Shown: piece by piece, positions 26,338 through 34,929 of the stretch
Layout of the letters: each line of letters starts with the position of its first letter
Position numbering within the stretch: the first letter of the stretch is position 1
Assembly: GCF_027924965.1 (NCBI RefSeq)
Contig: NZ_AP027056.1
Coordinates: forward strand, 372,001-436,000
Origin: Limnohabitans sp. TEGF004
Lineage (GTDB): Bacteria; Pseudomonadota; Gammaproteobacteria; Burkholderiales; Burkholderiaceae_C
Reading direction: 5' to 3'
DNA length: 64,000 nucleotides
The notes under the pieces: model-generated
What the model was told of the DNA's origin: nothing
The model's input: the letters and a program-made list of their open reading frames with translations, nothing else
Database searches by the model: none
Position numbers and translations under genes: made by a program

Positions 26338-27092
26338 GAGCCCTCACCCCCGCCGAAATGTATGGCTCTTGCAAGCCCAAGGGCGAAGATTTGGTCATGG
26401 CCCATTTGGGCCTGGTCAAACGCGTGGCCTTGCACTTGAAAGCCCGTATCCCTGCCTTCATGGAGCTCGATGAGCTGATTCAAGTGGGCATGATTGGCCT
26501 GCTCGAAGCTTCGCGTGCGTTTGATCCTGTCAAAGGCATTGAGTTTGAAAACTTCGCCCACAGCCGTGTGCGCGGCGCCATGTTGGATGAAGTGCGACGC
26601 TTGTCGTTCTTGCCCCGCTCAGCTGTGGCTTTCAACAAAGAACACAACACCACGGTGCACGCTTTGGCGGCTGAGTTGGGCCGTACGCCTACGCAAGCTG
26701 AAATTGCCGAGTACATGGGCAAAGACCTAGAAGAGTTCCACAAAGAGCGCGGCAAAGCCAAACGCTTCGAGACCTATTCCATGGAAGTGGTCACCGAAGA
26801 GGTGATGACCATCGCTGACGACAGCTCGCAACAACCTGAAGTGATCGTGGAAGAAGCGCAGTTCATGGATGCCGTGACCGACGCCATTGCACAGTTGCCC
26901 GAGCGCGAGCAGTTGGTCATGCAGCTTTACTACGTGGAAGAGTTCAACCTCAAAGAGATTGGCGAAACCTTGGGTGTGAGCGAATCACGCGTGAGCCAAA
27001 TTTTGTCTTCAGTGGTCAAAAAGCTGCGCGGCACCTTGAAGGTGGACAACGCGGCCGAAACCGAGAAGGTTGAAACCAGGAGACGCGCATGA
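26334..27092 (+). CDS. fliA: RNA polymerase sigma factor 28 for flagellar late genes
   Basis: The 252-aa sigma factor has region 2 (VKRVALHLKARIPAFMELDELIQVGMIGL, in parts), region 3 (TPTQAEIAEYMG) and region 4 (LPEREQLVMQLYYVEEFNLKEIGETLGVSESRVSQI, in parts). Several good TCAA/TAAA-N15-GCCGAT promoters in this window are its likely targets. It is held back by FlgM (35698-36018). The ATG overlaps the flhG stop, and the TGA overlaps the start of the next gene. Confidence 0.96.
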   Translation: MRALTPAEMYGSCKPKGEDLVMAHLGLVKRVALHLKARIPAFMELDELIQVGMIGLLEASRAFDPVKGIEFENFAHSRVRGAMLDEVRRLSFLPRSAVAFNKEHNTTVHALAAELGRTPTQAEIAEYMGKDLEEFHKERGKAKRFETYSMEVVTEEVMTIADDSSQQPEVIVEEAQFMDAVTDAIAQLPEREQLVMQLYYVEEFNLKEIGETLGVSESRVSQILSSVVKKLRGTLKVDNAAETEKVETRRRA

Positions 27093-27967
27093 GTAATTTC
27101 ATGATGAACATGATCTCGTGGATCTTGTTGCTCTTGGTCATCTTGACGCTGTACCTCATCGACAAGATCAACCATTTGGCCAAGATGTACGAGGCGCCTA
27201 AGCCCGACACCACACCTGTTGTGCCCGATTTCGGATCTGAAATTCCTGGGGATTTGTTGTTCTCAGGATTGGAAGGCAAAAAGCTGTGGGATGCCATGAA
27301 CGGCAAACAAGTCGAGGGCTTTGATGCCACCTTAATTGATGCCTTGCGTCCGCATTACGAACCCATCCTGCGTGAGCACATCACGGCCAGTTTCAAAGAC
27401 GGCATTGAAGATGCATTGGGTGGCACTGAAAACCACATGCCAAGCTCGACGCGCAAAATTTCAACGGCGCGCGGCCACATCCAATCGTGGTTGCCACCGC
27501 AGCATTTGGGCAGCGTGTACCGCTCTGCCTTGGAGTTTGCGGGTAGTTATTGCCAAAGCCCAGACTCCGAAGTTTTGTTGCGTTTGAAACAAACCGTGGA
27601 CAGCGTGGTCGACATGCTTTACCAGCGCGTGGGCATCACCAACGAAGTGCCATTCTCTGACTTCTTATTTGAAGAAGTGCCGCTGGCCGATGACTCTGGC
27701 GAAGACACCATGCTCGCACTCACCGATGCCTCAGGCACCTCGGAGGTGTTGGGCAACGGTTTGCTCGAAAACAGCGATGAACGTGAACTGACGCCAGAAG
27801 AATTGGCACAAGGTTTAGAGCATGTGCAAGCCTATGAAGACCAGCAGCGGCAAGAAGTTGCCGCTGAAACGGTCGAAGCGGTGATGCAGCCTGAAGAAGT
27901 GATGGAAGCGCACGACGAAGCCTTGGTGCATGCGAATGTAGAGACTCTGGAAGCTAAGCCTGTTTGA
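27089..27967 (+). CDS. Unknown membrane-anchored protein in the flhF-flhG-fliA operon
   Basis: I do not recognise this 292-aa protein. It has one N-terminal membrane helix (residues about 6-26, MNMISWILLLLVILTLYLID), a soluble middle domain (about 45-190) and a very acidic C-terminal tail (about 190-292, rich in Glu). The middle is mostly helical, with no cysteine motif or nucleotide-binding site that I can see. Its ATG overlaps the fliA stop (ATGA), so it is translated with fliA and likely works in flagellar biogenesis or placement. A sigma-28 promoter for fliS begins 24 nt after its stop. Confidence 0.7.
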   Translation: MSNFMMNMISWILLLLVILTLYLIDKINHLAKMYEAPKPDTTPVVPDFGSEIPGDLLFSGLEGKKLWDAMNGKQVEGFDATLIDALRPHYEPILREHITASFKDGIEDALGGTENHMPSSTRKISTARGHIQSWLPPQHLGSVYRSALEFAGSYCQSPDSEVLLRLKQTVDSVVDMLYQRVGITNEVPFSDFLFEEVPLADDSGEDTMLALTDASGTSEVLGNGLLENSDERELTPEELAQGLEHVQAYEDQQRQEVAAETVEAVMQPEEVMEAHDEALVHANVETLEAKPV

Positions 27968-27990
27968 TCGGCTGTTTGTACAGATGTCAC

Positions 27991-28017
27991 TCAAGTTTGC
28001 GAAGCCCCTTCCGATAC
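27991..28017 (+). promoter_or_regulatory. Sigma-28 (FliA) promoter upstream of fliS
   Basis: TCAA (27991-27994), 15 nt, then TCCGATAC (28010-28017) match the TAAA-N15-GCCGATAA consensus. The fliS start is 39 nt downstream. Confidence 0.75.
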
Positions 28018-28055
28018 TGCCTGTGTAAGCGAAGAAATACACAGGAGTTAATCAA

Positions 28056-28478
28056 ATGCGAGCCAATTCACGAGCCATTCAAAGTTACGGCGATGTCAAA
28101 GTCAGCAGCGGCGTTGCCACGGCCAACAATGTGCAATTGATTCAAATGTTGTTTGATGGCTTGTTGGAAAGTTTGTCCACCGCGCGTGGTCACATCCAAC
28201 ACAAAAATATCACTGAAAAATCCAAAGCTATTGCACGTGCCAGCCGCATCGTGATTGGTCTGCAAGGTGCCTTGGATTTTGAAAAAGGCGGCGATCTGGC
28301 CAACAACCTCAATGAGTTGTACAGCTATGTGACACGTCGTTTGTTCCATGCCAACGCCCACAACGATGTGGCGGTGTTGGACGAGATTCACGGTTTGATG
28401 CGCGAAATTCGCGACGCTTGGGAAGGCGTGCCTTCCTTGGTGCCAGCGAGCAACCGACCTACCAGCATGATGAACTGA
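28056..28478 (+). CDS. fliS: Flagellin export chaperone FliS
   Basis: The 140-aa helical protein has the FliS hallmark segment VQLIQMLFDGLLESLSTARGHI, and later LANNLNELYSYVTRRLFHAN. FliS binds the disordered C-terminus of flagellin and delivers it to FlhA. It is usually next to fliD, but here it lies 24 kb from fliD and fliC, between the unknown protein gene and motA, under its own sigma-28 promoter. Confidence 0.94.
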   Translation: MRANSRAIQSYGDVKVSSGVATANNVQLIQMLFDGLLESLSTARGHIQHKNITEKSKAIARASRIVIGLQGALDFEKGGDLANNLNELYSYVTRRLFHANAHNDVAVLDEIHGLMREIRDAWEGVPSLVPASNRPTSMMN

Positions 28479-28528
28479 TCGCGGTTTTCTTCTTTTTAGA
28501 AGAATTTTGTGATTTATCAGTTAATCTT

Positions 28529-28590
28529 GCAGGTTGTTCGGGACAATTTTTAGGCGCATCCAAGTTTTTGACTTGGGTGCGCCAACCTGC
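28529..28590 (+). promoter_or_regulatory. Structured leader hairpin upstream of motA
   Basis: A strong stem, GGCGCATCCAAGT (28553-28565) with ACTTGGGTGCGCC (28571-28583), has a 5-nt loop and one G-T pair. It is flanked by a second pair of arms, GCAGGTT (28529-28535) and AACCTGC (28584-28590). No T tract follows, and the outer stem ends 16 nt before the motA ATG. It may affect motA translation or end fliS transcripts. Confidence 0.5.
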
Positions 28591-28606
28591 TTGGGGAGAG
28601 TGTTAG

Positions 28607-29467
28607 ATGTCAGCAATTATTGGTTTGGTCGTTCTGTTCATTTGCGTGTTCGGCGGTTTCGTGATCGCCGGCGGTAGCTTGGCGCCCATTATCAAAGCCA
28701 CCCCATTCGAGATGTTCATTATTGGTGGTGCTGGCGTTGGCGGCATGATCACCGGTAACTCTGGCGCTATTTTTAAAGGCGCATGGGGCGGTATGGGTCG
28801 CGTGATCAAAGGCCCCAAGTACCACAAGGAAGACTACATCGGCATCATCGCCGTGATCTCCAAGCTGATGAAAACACTCAAGGCCGAGGGTGCCGTGGCG
28901 ATGGAATCGCACGTGGAGAACCCCGAGGCCAGTGCCATTTTTGGCGAATGTCCCAAGATGTTGCACGACCATGGTTTGGTAGGTCTGATTTGCGACACCA
29001 TCCGTTTGATGGTGGTGTCCTCCGGCACCTTGAGCCCTTACGCCGTGGAAGATGTGATGACCACATCCATCAAACACCACCACCACAGCGAAATGCAAAA
29101 CGCCGACGCCATTGCCACTCTCGCTGGCGCCTTGCCTGCGCTGGGTATTGTGGCTTGCGTGTTGGGTGTGGTGAAGACCATGGGCGCGATTGACCAACCC
29201 CCTCCCGTGTTGGGCGCCTTGATTGGTGGCGCGTTGGTGGGTACGTTCTTGGGCGTGTTCTTGGCTTACGGTATTTTTGAACCCTTTGGTAGCCGCTTGA
29301 AGCAAATCATTGACGAAGACGGCGAAGCCATGAAAGTGGCGCAGCAAGTCATCATTGGCAACATGCATGGCTACCCCGTTCCCTTGATCATTGAAGCTGC
29401 GCGCGTGTGTATCAACCACCATGCACAGCCCACCTTTGGCGAACTCTTTGATGCGTTGAGGAAATAA
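28607..29467 (+). CDS. motA: Flagellar motor stator protein MotA
   Basis: The 286-aa protein has four membrane helices (first: IIGLVVLFICVFGGFVIAGG) and the cytoplasmic loop between helices 2 and 3 that contacts FliG. The signature ATLAGALPALGIVACVLGVVKTMG is in the third helix region. With MotB it forms the ion channel that drives rotation. RBS GGGGAGAG precedes the ATG. The stop overlaps motB (TAATG). Confidence 0.96.
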   Translation: MSAIIGLVVLFICVFGGFVIAGGSLAPIIKATPFEMFIIGGAGVGGMITGNSGAIFKGAWGGMGRVIKGPKYHKEDYIGIIAVISKLMKTLKAEGAVAMESHVENPEASAIFGECPKMLHDHGLVGLICDTIRLMVVSSGTLSPYAVEDVMTTSIKHHHHSEMQNADAIATLAGALPALGIVACVLGVVKTMGAIDQPPPVLGALIGGALVGTFLGVFLAYGIFEPFGSRLKQIIDEDGEAMKVAQQVIIGNMHGYPVPLIIEAARVCINHHAQPTFGELFDALRK

Positions 29468-30510
29468 TGGCTGACGAAAAAGACGCGGCCGCCGCACCCG
29501 AAGACGCAGACAAAGCAGCAGTAGACGCCGCAGCCGCTGCGGCAGCTGCTGCTGTCGCAGCCGCCGAGGCCGCTAAAGCGGAAGAAGAAAAAGAAGCCGC
29601 CCCCGCGCCCGTCATCATCATCAAGAAAATCATCGACGAGGGCCATGGTGGCGCTCACGGTGGTGCTTGGAAGATCGCGTTGGCCGACATGATGACGGCG
29701 ATGATGGCGTTCTTCTTGTTGATGTGGCTGTTGGGCGCGTCTAACGAAGACCAGCGCAAAAGCATTGCCGACTACTTCAAACCCACTTCACAAAGCTTGG
29801 TAGCCATTGGTCAATTGGCTGGCTCCAACGGTGTGTTGGGTGGCCGCTCCATCATTGATCCCGATGGTTTCCCGTTTGCCGCCAAGCAAACGGCGTTGCT
29901 GGAACGTTTGACCCCTCGCTCAGAAGGTGGCCCCAACCCCAGTACCGACCCCGGTCAAGAAAACAACAACCCCTACTCAGACCCAGACAAACTGACGCCT
30001 GAGCAGAAGAAAGAAATTGCCCAAGCCCAGGAGAAGGCTGACTTTGACAAACTCGAAAAAGAGATTGAGCAAAAGCTGTCGGAAAACAAAAAGCTCGGCG
30101 GCCTGAAAGACCAAGTGTCTGTCACGCGTGACAAACAAGGTCTGCGCATTGAGATCATCGACAAAGCCGACTTTGCGATGTTCCCCAGCGGCGGCATGAG
30201 CATGCAGGGCAAAGCCTCAAATCTGATCAGCGAAATCGCAGCCTCATTGGCAGAAATGCCCAACAAGATTGCCATTCGCGGCCACACGGACAGCGTGCCC
30301 TTCAACAACAAAGAAGGCCGCAACAACTGGTCGCTCTCTGCTGAGCGTGCCGAAGTCACCCGTGCTTTGCTGGAAAGAAGCGGTATCAAAGAAAGCCGTT
30401 TCGCTCGCATTGAGGGCGTGGCCGACACCGATCCGTTCAATCCCAAAGACCCGCGTGACCCGCGCAACCGGCGTATGAGCATCACGGTGCTCTACAACGA
30501 ACAAGACTAA
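29467..30510 (+). CDS. motB: Flagellar motor stator protein MotB
   Basis: The 347-aa protein has an unusually Ala-rich, charged cytoplasmic N-terminus (residues 8-55, with runs of nine alanines). The single membrane helix has the ion-carrying Asp74 (ALADMMTAMMAFFLLMWLLG). A charged linker with a coiled stretch (KKEIAQAQEKADFDKLEKEI) leads to the OmpA-like peptidoglycan-binding domain (IRGHTDSVPF, LSAERAEVTRALLE). The helix sequence does not by itself settle proton versus sodium use. Confidence 0.95.
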   Translation: MADEKDAAAAPEDADKAAVDAAAAAAAAAVAAAEAAKAEEEKEAAPAPVIIIKKIIDEGHGGAHGGAWKIALADMMTAMMAFFLLMWLLGASNEDQRKSIADYFKPTSQSLVAIGQLAGSNGVLGGRSIIDPDGFPFAAKQTALLERLTPRSEGGPNPSTDPGQENNNPYSDPDKLTPEQKKEIAQAQEKADFDKLEKEIEQKLSENKKLGGLKDQVSVTRDKQGLRIEIIDKADFAMFPSGGMSMQGKASNLISEIAASLAEMPNKIAIRGHTDSVPFNNKEGRNNWSLSAERAEVTRALLERSGIKESRFARIEGVADTDPFNPKDPRDPRNRRMSITVLYNEQD

Positions 30511-30529
30511 GCCCTGGTGTTTAGGCGTA

Positions 30530-30562
30530 AAAAAGGCAGCTCATAGAGCTGCCTTTTCTTTT
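30530..30562 (+). terminator. Rho-independent terminator after motB
   Basis: AAAAGGCAGCTC and GAGCTGCCTTTT form a 12-bp stem with a 3-nt loop, followed by more T. It may also serve the convergent regulator gene on the minus strand. Confidence 0.9.
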
Positions 30563-30599
30563 GGCGCAAGGCGCGCAAGGTAAGCCAAGGACGACTTGC

Positions 30600-31700
30600 C
30601 TAAGCCGCAGGACGCAGCTCGTATTTGTTGATCTTCTCAATCAAGGTGGTGCGCTGCAAATTGAGTAGTTTGGCCGTCCGTGACACATTGCCAGAGTTGC
30701 GGGTGAGGGCTTGCTCAATGATGCTGCGCTCAATTTGCGCCATGCGCTCCTTGAGCGACAGGCCCTCGGGTGGCAGCTGCGGCATGCCTTGGGCCAGCAT
30801 GATGAGGCCCTCGATGTCGTTGTCCTCTTCCTCGGGCTCACCGTTCATTTCGGCCAACACCTCGGGTGGTGGCGTCATTTCTAACTTAGCCAACAAGGGC
30901 GCTTGCGCTTGCAATTCGGCCTGCGCCGACACCAAACCTTTGGGCAGCAGGGTAGGGGGAATGGCGCGCAAGTCCAGTTCTTGGCCCGCATACAGCGTGC
31001 TGAAACGATCGACCACGTTGGACAGCTCACGCACGTTGCCCGGCCATGGGTACTTTTGCAAAGCCGCCATGAAGTCGGGTTTGAAGCGAATCGGTTGTTT
31101 GCCAAAGCTGGCGCATTTTTTGGCAAAGAAAGTCAGCAGCTCCACCACGTCGGCATTGCGCTCACGCAGGGGAGGCGTGACCATAGGCAGTACGTTGAGG
31201 CGGTAATACAAGTCTTCACGGAACCGACCTGCTGCAATTTCGGTTTCCAAATCGCGGTGGGTCGCGGCCACCACGCGTACATCCACCTGCACTTGGCGGG
31301 TGCCGCCAATTGGGTCGACGGTGCGTTCTTGCAACACGCGCAGCAGCTTGACCTGCATGTCCAGCGACATGTCGCCAATTTCATCCAAGAAGATGGTGCC
31401 ACCATGGGCCAGCTCGAAGCGGCCAATGCGGTCGGCCACAGCGCCCGTGAATGCGCCCTTGCGGTGACCAAACAGCTCACTCTCTAGCAAGTCTTTTGGG
31501 ATGGCTGCGCAGTTGATCGGCACAAAGTTGGCGCCGCATCGGTCCGATTGCTCATGCAGCAGCCGAGCCAATAGCTCTTTGCCTGTCCCGCTTTCGCCGG
31601 TGATCATCACGGTGGCGTTTGAGTTGGCCATCGTGGCGACCAATTGGCGCAAAGTGGCGGCTGACTCGCTGGAGCCAATAAAGTGTGTGGTGGGCTTCAT
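30600..31700 (-). CDS. Sigma-54-dependent activator, FleQ/FlrA-like, without N-terminal receiver domain
   Basis: The 366-aa protein starts directly in the AAA+ sigma-54 interaction domain. Walker A is GESGTGKE, the sigma-54 contact loop GAFTGA is intact, and Walker B is [12 protein letters not shown] Fis-type HTH closes the C-terminus ([20 protein letters not shown]). A linker rich in Glu and Pro (about residues 265-310) separates them. There is no receiver or FleQ-type sensory domain, as in some flagellar activators. Its place among flagellar genes with sigma-54 promoters makes it the likely master activator, possibly restrained by FlhG. The exact ortholog name is uncertain. Confidence 0.85.
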   Translation of the reverse strand: MKPTTHFIGSSESAATLRQLVATMANSNATVMITGESGTGKELLARLLHEQSDRCGANFVPINCAAIPKDLLESELFGHRKGAFTGAVADRIGRFELAHGGTIFLDEIGDMSLDMQVKLLRVLQERTVDPIGGTRQVQVDVRVVAATHRDLETEIAAGRFREDLYYRLNVLPMVTPPLRERNADVVELLTFFAKKCASFGKQPIRFKPDFMAALQKYPWPGNVRELSNVVDRFSTLYAGQELDLRAIPPTLLPKGLVSAQAELQAQAPLLAKLEMTPPPEVLAEMNGEPEEEDNDIEGLIMLAQGMPQLPPEGLSLKERMAQIERSIIEQALTRNSGNVSRTAKLLNLQRTTLIEKINKYELRPAA

Positions 31701-31778
31701 GTCAAAAATTCCTACACATGATTGTCGGTGACAACCAATATTTCACAAGACAGAAAAAGTATTCGTCTTGAGATTTGT

Positions 31779-31805
31779 TAAAGATGCCCGCGTCGGTGCC
31801 GAATC
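31779..31805 (+). promoter_or_regulatory. Sigma-28 promoter of the flgP-flgT operon
   Basis: TAAA (31779-31782), 15 nt, then GCCGAATC (31798-31805) are close to the FliA consensus. The element ends 28 nt before the chosen start of the flgP-like gene. Confidence 0.75.
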
Positions 31806-31833
31806 AAGGGTGAGACCTCTCAAGGACATAGAC

Positions 31834-32313
31834 ATGAACCGCACCACCATTTGGGCTGTGACAGCCGCCGCCATCCTGTTGACCGCTTGCGCCAACACGC
31901 CTCCGCCCATGCCTGCGCAATCGCGCCTGGACGAGGGCGCCAACATGATCACGCCCATGACCCAAAAGCGTGAGACCTTGGTGGCCACAGGCTACGCGGT
32001 CATTAGTATTCAAAATCACCGCAACCCTGCGCAGCAGCGTTTGTTGGCCATTCGTGCCTCCAAACTTGACGCTTACCGCGCTTTGACCGAACAGGTCTAT
32101 GGCCAGCAGCTCGATGCCAGCACCACCGTGGCTGACATGACCGTGATGAGCGATACCTTCCGCGCCCGTGTGGAAGGTGTCATTTACGGCGCCGTGTTGG
32201 TCAGCATCACCCCTGTGGGCGACGACACCTATGAAACCACCATGTCGCTGGACCGCCACGTGGTGAGCGACTTGCGCGCGCTGTACATCGCCAGCTTGAG
32301 CAACAAGCGCTAA
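31834..32313 (+). CDS. flgP: FlgP-like outer-membrane lipoprotein (LPP20 type)
   Basis: The 159-aa protein has a lipoprotein signal (MNRTTIWAVTAAAILLTACA, with lipobox LTAC) and the LPP20/FlgP core (QRLLAIRASKLDAYRALTEQ, VYGQQLDASTTVADMTVMSD). In Vibrio and Campylobacter, FlgP forms an outer-membrane-associated ring around the flagellar P/L rings. I chose ATG 31834 over the frame start at 31768. It has AAGGA upstream, starts the signal peptide, and follows the sigma-28 promoter. FlgO is not seen. Confidence 0.85.
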   Translation: MNRTTIWAVTAAAILLTACANTPPPMPAQSRLDEGANMITPMTQKRETLVATGYAVISIQNHRNPAQQRLLAIRASKLDAYRALTEQVYGQQLDASTTVADMTVMSDTFRARVEGVIYGAVLVSITPVGDDTYETTMSLDRHVVSDLRALYIASLSNKR

Positions 32314-32336
32314 AAACAGACCTCGAAAAGATAGCT

Positions 32337-33410
32337 ATGTGGACTTCGTCGCGTCGGTACCTGTGCATCGCCACTGTGTTGGGGATGGTGGGTGTCAACT
32401 TTTCAGTGGCTGCGGCAGACTTGAGTGCGCAAGAGCGCCTCAACGCCATTCGCAGCGCCATGGTGGAAGCCGCCATGAAATCCAACACCCGCGTCAGCGC
32501 CACCAGTTGGATGGAAAGCGACGGCAAACTGCGCGAGCTCAACCGCTTTTCATCTGAAATCAAGCTGCGCGATTTGCAGGTGGCTCAGTATTCGCGTGAT
32601 GCAGGGCAACAACCTCAAGCTGAGTTGGCAGTTACTCATGTCGAGGCCGTGCAGCCTGGTCGCTGTGAAGCGCCGCAAGCCAAAGCACCTTTGCGTCAAG
32701 TGATGACGGTGGGTTTGGATTTGTCCCCAGGCTTGGCTCCCGCACAACGCTATCCTGCGCAACAGCTTGGGTTTGCCGCGCGCACACGTTTGATGCAAGC
32801 CGCTGCGCGTTCGGAGCGCTGGCGCCTCATCAGCACGCAAGCGCAGCCGCGCACTTATGACCGATTGATTCACGGCCGCGGTGAAGAGCATGTGAAATGG
32901 CATGCCCAATTGACCGTGACCCCTGTGCCCTTGGGCGGCGTGTCTGACGACTATTCGGCTTTTGGTTTGAGCTTGCAGGTGAGCGGCCCCAACCAACGCC
33001 AAGGTTGGTTCACGGCAGAAGAGGTGGTGGTGCCAAGTTTGCCCACACAGGCCTACGGCACACCCAAGATGGACACCGAAACGAATGCGGCCATTGCGCG
33101 CGCAGTGACAGCCATGGTGCAACAGCTTGAAAAACAATTGGCGTGTGAACCACAGACCTTCGCGGTGGAACAGTCCAACGGACGTTTGTCGCTCAACGCG
33201 GGCAGCAACGCGGGCTTGCGCGTGGGCGACAAGCTCATGGTTGCAGATCCTTCCGTGTTGCCACGTCACACCCTAGAGCCTGGTGCGCTTGACGCCGCCG
33301 TGCTGGCCGAAGTCAAATCGGTCACGCCTTATCAAGCGGAAATCAAGCAAGTGGCTGGACGCAAACAAAAATTTAACGGGGCCTGGGTTGCTTGGCCTTA
33401 CACGTACTAA
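32337..33410 (+). CDS. flgT: FlgT-like flagellar H-ring protein
   Basis: The 357-aa protein has an N-terminal signal peptide (YLCIATVLGMVGVNFSVAAA) and a FlgT-like plan. The first domain contains RLNAIRSAMVEAAMKSN, the middle domain binds no obvious ligand, and the C-terminal small domain contains NGRLSLNAGSNAGLRVGDKL and AEVKSVTPYQAEIKQV. In Vibrio, FlgT builds the H ring around the basal body that helps recruit stator proteins. The context (24 nt after the flgP-like gene, same promoter) supports this. Sequence divergence makes the call moderate. Confidence 0.7.
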   Translation: MWTSSRRYLCIATVLGMVGVNFSVAAADLSAQERLNAIRSAMVEAAMKSNTRVSATSWMESDGKLRELNRFSSEIKLRDLQVAQYSRDAGQQPQAELAVTHVEAVQPGRCEAPQAKAPLRQVMTVGLDLSPGLAPAQRYPAQQLGFAARTRLMQAAARSERWRLISTQAQPRTYDRLIHGRGEEHVKWHAQLTVTPVPLGGVSDDYSAFGLSLQVSGPNQRQGWFTAEEVVVPSLPTQAYGTPKMDTETNAAIARAVTAMVQQLEKQLACEPQTFAVEQSNGRLSLNAGSNAGLRVGDKLMVADPSVLPRHTLEPGALDAAVLAEVKSVTPYQAEIKQVAGRKQKFNGAWVAWPYTY

Positions 33411-33432
33411 AAGATTGACGGGAGAACCGACC

Positions 33433-33834
33433 ATGAACACGCCTATCACTTCTCTTCGCGCCTGGTTGTGCTGCGTTGTTTTGGCTGCCCCTGCCATGGC
33501 ACTGGCTGCCAGCCCTGCACCACGCAGCACATACCAAGTGGTGTCGGGCGACACGCTGGACAAAGTCATCCGCAAAACCATGCCCGACAGCCCCTTACGC
33601 GTTGACATTTTGCGCAATGCGTTTGTGCAACAAAACCCACAAGCCTTCACCAAATCGCCCCCTCGGTCTTTGATGGCGGGTGCGGTGTTGAATGTGCCGA
33701 ATCACGACGATTTGCTGCGCAGTTACATGGTGCCTGGTCAGTCGGCAGGCAACAGTGGCATGGGCCGCGGCGCTGGTTACTCGACCGCCGACATGAACAT
33801 GAGCGAGCGCAAAAACTGGGTGCGTTTCCCTTAA
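33433..33834 (+). CDS. Exported LysM/FimV-N-like protein in the flgP-flgT cassette
   Basis: The 133-aa protein has a cleavable signal (LRAWLCCVVLAAPAMALAAS). A single LysM- or FimV N-terminus-like module follows (YQVVSGDTLDKVIRKT, then LMAGAVLNVPNHDDL), and then a Gly/Ser/Met-rich tail ending RKNWVRFP. LysM-type modules bind peptidoglycan. It may fix the H-ring parts in the cell wall. I chose ATG 33433 (with GGGAG upstream) over the frame start at 33283, which lies inside the flgT-like gene. Confidence 0.72.
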   Translation: MNTPITSLRAWLCCVVLAAPAMALAASPAPRSTYQVVSGDTLDKVIRKTMPDSPLRVDILRNAFVQQNPQAFTKSPPRSLMAGAVLNVPNHDDLLRSYMVPGQSAGNSGMGRGAGYSTADMNMSERKNWVRFP

Positions 33835-33843
33835 AGGGCCGTC

Positions 33844-34929
33844 ATGGCCATCTTGGGTCCTGAAGGCGTCCACGCGATTGCGCGTGTGGCGCCTGTTCAT
33901 TTGGAAATGCGCACGGCGTACGTGGAAGCCCCTGTCGCACGACAGCTCGGTTTGCACGACGGTCAGGTGGTGCAAGCCACCGCCTCTGTGGTGAACCAGC
34001 AGCTCAAGCTGGTGCTCAACGAACACATCTTCAATTTACCCCTACAGCCCTACATCAAAGAGGGCGACATGGTGCAACTACGCGCACAGCTGTTACCTGC
34101 GGGTAAATGGGCTTTGCAGTTGCTGCACACGGGGAACTTTGCTGGACCCGATGCGCCATCAGCGGCCATGCCCACACGTTTGAACACCTTGCTGTTTCAG
34201 CCTGGTGGCTTTGCCAGTTTGCTCACCCTGTTGCGCCCCGGTGTGCTGGAGAGCTTGGTGCCACCTGTGCAAGATGCGGGTGATTTGAAAAAACGCATCA
34301 GCGCACAACGCCTCAGCATGGGCACGTTACAGGCGCAAACCTTGAAGCGTTTTATCCTGGGCCACAGCAAAGCTGCTGAAGCCAGTTTGGCCGAAGGTGA
34401 GCCCGTGGCGGACAACACCAAAGTGCTGCTGCGCTTGCTCATGGCCGAGCGTGCAAGAGTGGACGAGGACAGTGGCGAAGTCCAAGAAAACCTGCATCAC
34501 GCCCTCGATGAAATCGAGGCGGCACAAGTGCAGTCTGCCCAAAACTTGCACAAAGGCGAGTTGAATTTGGCTTTTGTGATTCCCTTTCGCGACGCTGATC
34601 CTGTCGAGCTGCATTTCGAGCAAAAGGGCAACAAACCGGGTCAACCCAAAAAACCGCTGGTGGTCAACATGCATACCCAAAGCCGGGTGCTGGGGGAGGT
34701 GTGGCTCAAAACCACCATCAGCAACAACGCGCAAGTTGACTTGACCATGTGGGCATTGCGCAAAGACGTGGCCGATTTGGCGAAGTTCAATGCCACGGAA
34801 CTGACGGATGAGTTGGAAGGCGCAGGTTTGCGCATGGGGAGTTTTCAGGTGTACAACGCGCCACGGCCAGACGCTGTGGAAGACCATCCACCGCCAGAGC
34901 ATGGCAGTTTGATTGACACCCGCGCATGA
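33844..34929 (+). CDS. Second FliK-like protein (hook-length control domain)
   Basis: The 361-aa protein has an N-terminal half of mixed strands and helices and a C-terminal FliK-like domain (HTQSRVLGEVWLKTTISNNAQV, then LAKFNATELTDELEGAGLRMGSFQV, in parts). FliK C-terminal domains touch FlhB during the export switch. This is not the main fliK, which lies at 20103-21803. It overlaps the following FlhB-C-like gene by 4 nt. The arrangement recalls the YlqG-YlqH pair of Bacillus subtilis. The function is inferred. Confidence 0.65.
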   Translation: MAILGPEGVHAIARVAPVHLEMRTAYVEAPVARQLGLHDGQVVQATASVVNQQLKLVLNEHIFNLPLQPYIKEGDMVQLRAQLLPAGKWALQLLHTGNFAGPDAPSAAMPTRLNTLLFQPGGFASLLTLLRPGVLESLVPPVQDAGDLKKRISAQRLSMGTLQAQTLKRFILGHSKAAEASLAEGEPVADNTKVLLRLLMAERARVDEDSGEVQENLHHALDEIEAAQVQSAQNLHKGELNLAFVIPFRDADPVELHFEQKGNKPGQPKKPLVVNMHTQSRVLGEVWLKTTISNNAQVDLTMWALRKDVADLAKFNATELTDELEGAGLRMGSFQVYNAPRPDAVEDHPPPEHGSLIDTRA

